Part shown: positions 43,592 to 47,810 of the stretch, piece after piece | Layout: each line of letters begins with the position of its first letter | Position numbering within the stretch: position 1 is the first letter of the stretch | Program-made: the position numbers and the translations under genes | Notes under the pieces: generated by a model | The model's input: the letters and a program-made list of their open reading frames with translations, nothing else | Databases searched by the model: none | What the model was told of the DNA's origin: nothing | From: UMGS1370 sp963557065 | Lineage (GTDB): Bacteria; Bacillota; Clostridia; Lachnospirales; Lachnospiraceae | NCBI GenBank assembly: GCA_963557065.1 | Contig: CAUWCT010000048.1 | Coordinates: 1-47,810 of the forward strand | Length of the DNA stretch: 47,810 nucleotides | Direction: 5' to 3'

Positions 43592-44380
43592 ATGCGGATT
43601 TCCGTAATTATGGGAATTTATAATGGAGCCAAAACCATGGATCAGGCAATAGAATCTATCTGCAGTCAGACATTTACAGACTGGGAATGTATTATCTGTG
43701 ACGACTGTTCTACAGATAATACGTGGGAGAAACTTCAGGAGTGGAAGAGAAAGGATTCCAGAATTATACCGGTCCGAAATGAAAAAAACCTGCGGTTAGC
43801 GGCGACATTGAATAAATGTCTGGAGCTGGCTGCGGGAGAGTATATAGCAAGAATGGATGATGATGACAGTTGCTATCCGGAGCGGTTTGAAATTCAGGCT
43901 GCATGGTTGGATGCACATCCGGAATATGGGTTTGTGTCATCAATGATCGATGGTTTTGACGGTGAAAAATTAATTCCAAATTACTGGCATAGAAAAGAGT
44001 GCCCGGAGAAAAAGGATTTTGTACATGGTTCTCAGTTTGTGCATCCGGCGACCATGTTCCGTCGGGAAGTATTGCAGCAGGTAAATGGATATCGGGTAGG
44101 AAAAGAGACTCGAAGAATGGAAGATTATGACTTGTTTATGCGTTTATATGCAGCAGGTTTTAAGGGATATAATATTCAGAAACCGCTTCTCAGATATTAT
44201 ATTGATGGACGGAAAACAGTATATAGCCATAGAATAGATGAAGCCAGGGTGCGGTATCAGGGATTCAAAGAACTGGGGCTTTTGCCGGCAGCGCTGCCTT
44301 TTGTAATACGCCCGCTGATTGTGGGGCTGATTCCGAAGAAGATGCTGTGGAACTGGAAAACCAAGAATAAGGATGTATAA
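43592..44380 (+). CDS. GT2 glycosyltransferase
   Basis: This 262-aa GT-A enzyme has ISVIMGIYNGAKTMDQAI, CDDCSTDNTW and the acidic RMDDDD motif for metal and donor binding, followed by PERFEIQ and RRMEDYDLFMRL, typical of WcaA-like GT2. AAAGGAGACA lies before the ATG. It starts a separate small glycan operon with another GT2 and a polymerase-like protein, downstream of an attenuator-like leader. The donor is unknown. Confidence 0.88.
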   Translation: MRISVIMGIYNGAKTMDQAIESICSQTFTDWECIICDDCSTDNTWEKLQEWKRKDSRIIPVRNEKNLRLAATLNKCLELAAGEYIARMDDDDSCYPERFEIQAAWLDAHPEYGFVSSMIDGFDGEKLIPNYWHRKECPEKKDFVHGSQFVHPATMFRREVLQQVNGYRVGKETRRMEDYDLFMRLYAAGFKGYNIQKPLLRYYIDGRKTVYSHRIDEARVRYQGFKELGLLPAALPFVIRPLIVGLIPKKMLWNWKTKNKDV

Positions 44381-44382
44381 AG

Positions 44383-45306
44383 ATGGTTGGAATTATAATT
44401 TTAAATTATAATAGTTGGGATGATACAAAGGAATGTATCAAAAGCATTTGGGAAGCAGAGCAAAAGCTGGATTATCGGATTTATCTGGTAGATAACTGCT
44501 CACCAGTACGGCCTGATGCAGGATGGATAGAGAAAATGAGACAAAGCGGGATTGTTTTGATTCAGAATGAGCAGAATACCGGTTATTCATCAGGAAATAA
44601 TGTGGGGATACGGAAGGCGCTTGCAGATGGCTGTGATGCTGTCATGATTAGTAATTCTGATGTGCGTTATGAGAAGGACAGTATTTCTAAGATGTATCAA
44701 TATCTGGAAAAGAATCCGGAGACAGGCATAGTGGGGCCAAAGATTGTTTTAAGAGATGGTTCGACGCAAAAAGAATGTATGATGAAAAAAACGGGAATGC
44801 GGGAAAAATATTTTCTTCGGACACGTTTTTACATGTTTTTTCCAAAGCTTAATAAAGAGTATTGGGGAAGAGAGCATGACTACGAAAATGAGACATTTGC
44901 TGTGTATGCCGTTCTGGGGTGCTGCTTTATGCTTAGCAGAAATTGCGCATTGGAAGTGACTCCGTTGGATGAAGAACCTTTTTTGTATGAAGAGGAACTG
45001 ATTTTAGGGATTTCTATGGAACGAGCAGGATGGAAGACTGTCTATTATCCGGAAAGCGTAATTCATCATCTCCATGGAAACAGTACAGAGAGAGTGAAGG
45101 CATTTGCTTATACCTGCAATGTGTGCAGCGAGATTTATTATTGCAGCCGGTATCTGGAGATGAAAAACTGGCAGATCTTACCTCTCTATTGGTACAGGAC
45201 ACTTCTTTACGAAATGAAAACTCTGCGTTATCAGGATTTTCGGCAATATCGAAAGAATTATCATGAAAGAACCAAGAAGAGTCTGAGAGAATATCGGAGG
45301 ATGTGA
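44383..45306 (+). CDS. GT2 glycosyltransferase, rhamnosyltransferase-like
   Basis: This 307-aa enzyme resembles WbbL/RfbF-like GT2 proteins: VGIIILNYNSWDDTKECIKS, VDNCSP, NTGYSSGNNVGIRKA and ISNSDVRYE (the metal-binding acidic motif), then GPKIVLRDGS, and the conserved CCFMLSRN and FLYEEELILG with HHLHGNST. Such enzymes often add rhamnose, but that is not certain here. It starts two bases after the preceding stop and overlaps the next gene's in-frame ATG at 45303 by 4 bp. Confidence 0.87.
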   Translation: MVGIIILNYNSWDDTKECIKSIWEAEQKLDYRIYLVDNCSPVRPDAGWIEKMRQSGIVLIQNEQNTGYSSGNNVGIRKALADGCDAVMISNSDVRYEKDSISKMYQYLEKNPETGIVGPKIVLRDGSTQKECMMKKTGMREKYFLRTRFYMFFPKLNKEYWGREHDYENETFAVYAVLGCCFMLSRNCALEVTPLDEEPFLYEEELILGISMERAGWKTVYYPESVIHHLHGNSTERVKAFAYTCNVCSEIYYCSRYLEMKNWQILPLYWYRTLLYEMKTLRYQDFRQYRKNYHERTKKSLREYRRM

Positions 45307-45314
45307 GGGGAATT

Positions 45315-46505
45315 ATGCCGGAATTGTTTTTTCTGCTGTTCGTATTTCTAAAACCATTTTATGTTTTTCCGTCAGGAAGTGTGGGACTTGCAGATTTAAG
45401 CATGGCAGTATGTGCCATAGTCCTTTTTTTTGATTCAGTGCGGAAAAAAGAACTTTTATCGACATTCAAGCAGGATAAGCTTTTATATCTGTTTTTAATC
45501 ATGGTTGTTGTCATAAATGGAATATACGCGTTTTTCTGTAATAATTATGAATTTATCCGATATTCTCTTTTTTGGATTTATAATGCAGGTGCGATCTGGA
45601 GTTTTCGGCAGCTTGGAAAATCACATGGTCAAAGTTTTTTAAAAAAGCTGAATATGGTGGTAAAATGGAATATTGTCCTTCAGTTTCTTTTGCTGCTATT
45701 TGGAAAAGGACGGATTTTTTATGAATATTGGGGTGGAACACGTTATATGGGAACTTTTAACGATCCCAATCAATTTGCATTCTTTCTTTTTATGATGATA
45801 CTTTTAAATTATCTGTATGCATGCCGGTATGGAGATCGCACCTTTTTTTTGTTTTATGCCCTGACCATTCCTGGTATTTTGGCATCAAAATCCACAGGGG
45901 TTTTGTTGGGAATTCTTGTATTTAGCTTCTTAGCAGTTCTGTGGAAAGGATGCCAGATTGGAAAAAAATTCCATATTTCAAGGCGGACATGGATGTTTGC
46001 GGCAGTTGGAAGTGCACTGCTGCTTATTGGATGTTTGATATGGATATGGCCGCCTGAAAATTTCAATATCCAGCAGACAGAATATAATATGATTTCCAGA
46101 ATCCAGGATAAGATTTGGAAGGTGGTATACGGAGAGGGGACAGGTTTTTTACTGGATCGGGGACTAGATAAACTTCTCTATTATCCTCAGTATTTGGTGT
46201 ATGGGGCAGGAGAAGGAGAATTTGAGCGCTTTGCATTGGCTGGACAAGTCCATGAAATTCACTCCAGCCTGTTTAGCGTCTGGTTTTGCTATGGAATCAT
46301 TCCGACAATCTTATTGCTGACATGGCTTGGACAAAATCTGAAAAACCTTAAGGGGTGTGAATGGTGTGCAGTACTAGGATTAATTGTGGAAAGCTTTTTG
46401 CTTGTAAATTACAGGCAGCCCATGTTTTGGATGATTTTGCTGTATGGAGGGATTGTTTGGACGAATGCTTGCCGCAGGGGCGGTGATGGTAATTTTGATG
46501 AATGA
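45315..46505 (+). CDS. O-antigen ligase/polymerase-like membrane protein (second copy type)
   Basis: This ~396-aa protein has about ten membrane helices and a large external loop. The block RYMGTFNDPNQFAFFLFM is a hallmark of the O-antigen polymerase/ligase superfamily, and VHEIHSSLFSVWFCYGIIP carries the conserved H-x-x-x-L after the loop. ATG 45315 with GAGGGGA about four bases upstream is preferred over ATG 45303. It is clearly different from the polymerase-like gene at 4978, so the locus may build two glycans or separate polymerase and ligase tasks. It ends the small 43.6-46.5 kb operon. Confidence 0.83.
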   Translation: MPELFFLLFVFLKPFYVFPSGSVGLADLSMAVCAIVLFFDSVRKKELLSTFKQDKLLYLFLIMVVVINGIYAFFCNNYEFIRYSLFWIYNAGAIWSFRQLGKSHGQSFLKKLNMVVKWNIVLQFLLLLFGKGRIFYEYWGGTRYMGTFNDPNQFAFFLFMMILLNYLYACRYGDRTFFLFYALTIPGILASKSTGVLLGILVFSFLAVLWKGCQIGKKFHISRRTWMFAAVGSALLLIGCLIWIWPPENFNIQQTEYNMISRIQDKIWKVVYGEGTGFLLDRGLDKLLYYPQYLVYGAGEGEFERFALAGQVHEIHSSLFSVWFCYGIIPTILLLTWLGQNLKNLKGCEWCAVLGLIVESFLLVNYRQPMFWMILLYGGIVWTNACRRGGDGNFDE

Positions 46506-46559
46506 TTATCAGGGAAACAGGCAGAAATGTAAATGATGGCCTTCTTTTTCACAGACAGG

Positions 46560-46589
46560 TTGCTCCTTTGCGTGGACTTATGCTACACT
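46560..46589 (+). promoter_or_regulatory. Candidate promoter of the recombinase gene
   Basis: TTGCTC at 46560-46565, an 18-bp spacer and TGC-TACACT (46581-46589) precede ATG 46617 by 27 bases. The -10 is imperfect but extended. Confidence 0.45.
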
Positions 46590-46616
46590 ACCGAAAAAGG
46601 TATGGAGGGCGCAGCC

Positions 46617-47534
46617 ATGAATGATAACGAGCAGGTGAAAAAATATCTGGAATATTGTGAATTTCGGAAAGAACTGGATTGGAACACGCTGAAGGCGTAC
46701 AAAATTGACTTAAAGCAGTTTTTTGAGTTTACAAAGGAAGATATACCAGAAAAAAGTAAAATAGAAGACTATATAACGGAACTGCATAAAAAATATAAAC
46801 CTAAAACCATAAAACGCAAAATTGCATCAGTCAAAGCCTATTATAATTATCTGGAGGAATGGGAAGTTATTCGTGACAATCCTTTTAGAAAAATAAAAGT
46901 AAAGTTTAAAGAAACCATGATTTTACCTAAGATAATCCCGCGCGAGGAAATCGAGCATCTTCTGAACTATGTATATTCATGCGAAAATGTAAATATGGGA
47001 ACAGATTATAAATACTGGCTTCGCGATATATCGGTAATTGAAATTTTATTTGCTACAGGAGCCAGAGTATATGAGGTGTCAAATATAAAATGGGACTGTG
47101 TTAATTTGAATACAGGTTTAATAAAGATAATGGGAAAAGGCGGTAAGGAAAGGTATGTTCAAATTGCCTCAGTTGAGGTTTTGGACATTTTGAGAAAATA
47201 TTATAAGTTTAATTCGGATGCAATCAGGAGAAGCGGTTTTTTCTTTGTAAACAGACGGGGGAGTAGATATACAGAAGACTCTATTAGATTTATGCTGAAA
47301 AAGTATACAAGATTGGCAGGGATTGAAAGAAACATAACTCCCCATATGTTCCGGCACTCATTTGCCACATACTTGATAGAAGATGGGGTTGATGTCAGCT
47401 GTGTGCAGCAGATTCTTGGACATAGTTCCATAAAAACCACTCAGATCTATATCCATATTGCAGCAGGAAAACAGGCTGAAATTTTAAGAGAAATGCACCC
47501 AAGAAACCGAATGCACATAATGAGAGCGGCATAG
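46617..47534 (+). CDS. Tyrosine site-specific recombinase (XerC/D-like integrase)
   Basis: This 305-aa protein has an N-terminal SAM-like core-binding domain (KKYLEYCEFRKELDWNTLKAYKIDL, abbreviated by its blocks) and a catalytic domain with all signature residues: Arg in ATGARVYEV, Lys in GKGGKERYV, HMFRHS (His-x-x-Arg), LGHSS and the nucleophile Tyr in TTQIYIHI. ATG 46617 with GGAGGGC about eight bases upstream is the start; a longer frame back to 46533 reads through promoter-like DNA. Recombinases of this size beside capsule loci in gut bacteria often invert promoters. It is not clearly linked to a phage or transposon here. Confidence 0.9.
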   Translation: MNDNEQVKKYLEYCEFRKELDWNTLKAYKIDLKQFFEFTKEDIPEKSKIEDYITELHKKYKPKTIKRKIASVKAYYNYLEEWEVIRDNPFRKIKVKFKETMILPKIIPREEIEHLLNYVYSCENVNMGTDYKYWLRDISVIEILFATGARVYEVSNIKWDCVNLNTGLIKIMGKGGKERYVQIASVEVLDILRKYYKFNSDAIRRSGFFFVNRRGSRYTEDSIRFMLKKYTRLAGIERNITPHMFRHSFATYLIEDGVDVSCVQQILGHSSIKTTQIYIHIAAGKQAEILREMHPRNRMHIMRAA

Positions 47535-47565
47535 TTATAGACTTTAATCTATTACAGTTATAAAG

Positions 47566-47595
47566 CAGACTGGCTTAATGAAAGGCGGTCTTTTT
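47566..47595 (+). terminator. Intrinsic terminator of the recombinase gene
   Basis: AGACTGGC pairs with GGCGGTCT (one mismatch, one wobble) around a short loop and is followed by TTTTT, 32 bases after the stop at 47534. Confidence 0.7.
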
Positions 47596-47724
47596 GCCGT
47601 ATAAAAAGAAGGGCTATTTGGAAGAGATAACATTTATTGCGCATAAATAAAGGAAAAGAATTAATGTTAAAAATAAAAATAATTTAAGAAATCAAGAGAA
47701 AAATATAGAAAAAATTGTTATTAT

Positions 47725-47810
47725 TTGGTATGATTAGGGGAGAATTAGTAGTTATCTGCATATGGCACATCTCAACGGCCGGGTTTGCGGAGCAAAACGG
47801 CCGAAATGCG
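47725..47810 (+). promoter_or_regulatory. Extended -10 and GC-rich hairpin at the window edge
   Basis: TTGG-TATGAT (about 47725-47734) is an extended -10-like site. A GC-rich palindrome follows (CGGCCGGGTTTGC and GCAAAACGGCCG around GGA, about 47776-47803), very different from the A+T-rich flank, with ACGGCCG twice in direct orientation. It may be a promoter/leader or a recombination site for the recombinase; the window ends here. Confidence 0.4.

Noticed and set aside
46533..46616. Longer start of the recombinase at 46533
   Set aside because: The added residues (FFFTDRLLLCVDLCYTT) do not fit the family and overlap the promoter-like sequence; ATG 46617 has the better ribosome binding site.
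1..47810. CRISPR arrays, rRNA, tRNA, transposase genes
   Set aside because: No regularly spaced repeats, no conserved RNA sequences and no transposase-like proteins were seen; the only recombinase is the tyrosine type at 46617.

Overview
The window reads as chromosomal DNA of a low-GC, Gram-positive anaerobe, most likely a Lachnospiraceae-type member of the Clostridia. This is inferred from AGGAGG-type ribosome binding sites, A+T-rich sigma-A promoters, a secreted cell-wall-binding-repeat protein, an AAA-ATPase-like/PD-(D/E)XK protein and a DUF3990/DUF3791 gene set, all common in that family. No rRNA, tRNA or CRISPR was seen. Almost everything is on the + strand, and about 70 percent of the window is one large surface-glycan locus.

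Layout. (1) 1-2500: two convergent paralogous cell-wall-binding-repeat proteins, each with its own terminator. (2) 2.7-6.5 kb: a DPM-like glycosyltransferase, a membrane partner and an O-antigen ligase/polymerase-like protein behind a leader with two related palindromes. (3) 6.6-16.6 kb: a glycan operon with an initiating polyprenyl-phosphate sugar phosphotransferase, a GT4 enzyme, a TagG/TagH-like ABC exporter whose permease carries an extra ectodomain, four GT2 enzymes and an acyltransferase-3. (4) 16.9-27.1 kb: GT-C membrane glycosyltransferases and an unusual precursor module (class II aldolase, two nucleotidyltransferases, a GT-C/uridine-kinase-like fusion, a HAD phosphatase, GtrA plus a DPM-like GT2, and a GDPD-like protein). 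(5) 27.2-33.8 kb: a radical SAM protein with a coiled-coil repeat tail, an MptE/Maf-like protein, nonulosonate (sialic-acid-type) NeuA-like and NeuB-like fusions, and two methyltransferases. (6) 33.9-38 kb: a metallophosphoesterase with a possible GAF-like sensor, a small partner, and an LtaS-like phosphoglycerol transferase. (7) 38-40.4 kb: an AAA/PD-(D/E)XK protein facing a decayed DUF3990 - small protein - DUF3791 operon. (8) 40.6-43.4 kb: a four-gene operon behind a near-perfect promoter: unknown protein, tandem-Ig protein, a LecB/PA-IIL-type calcium lectin and a trypsin-fold protease, none with a signal peptide. (9) 43.4-47.8 kb: a short promoter-terminator leader, two GT2 genes, a second polymerase/ligase-like gene and a tyrosine recombinase.

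Working together, regions 3 to 6 would build a polyprenyl-linked glycan in the cytoplasm, export it by the ABC transporter, decorate it outside with GT-C enzymes and an LtaS-like phosphotransferase, and possibly cap it with a nonulosonic acid. Three 8-base G/C runs lie inside genes of this locus. One puts the NeuB-like gene out of frame and the other two are in frame, which suggests phase-variable glycan structure. The most novel-looking parts are the lectin/Ig/protease operon, the kinase/glycosyltransferase fusion module and the set of homopolymeric tracts.
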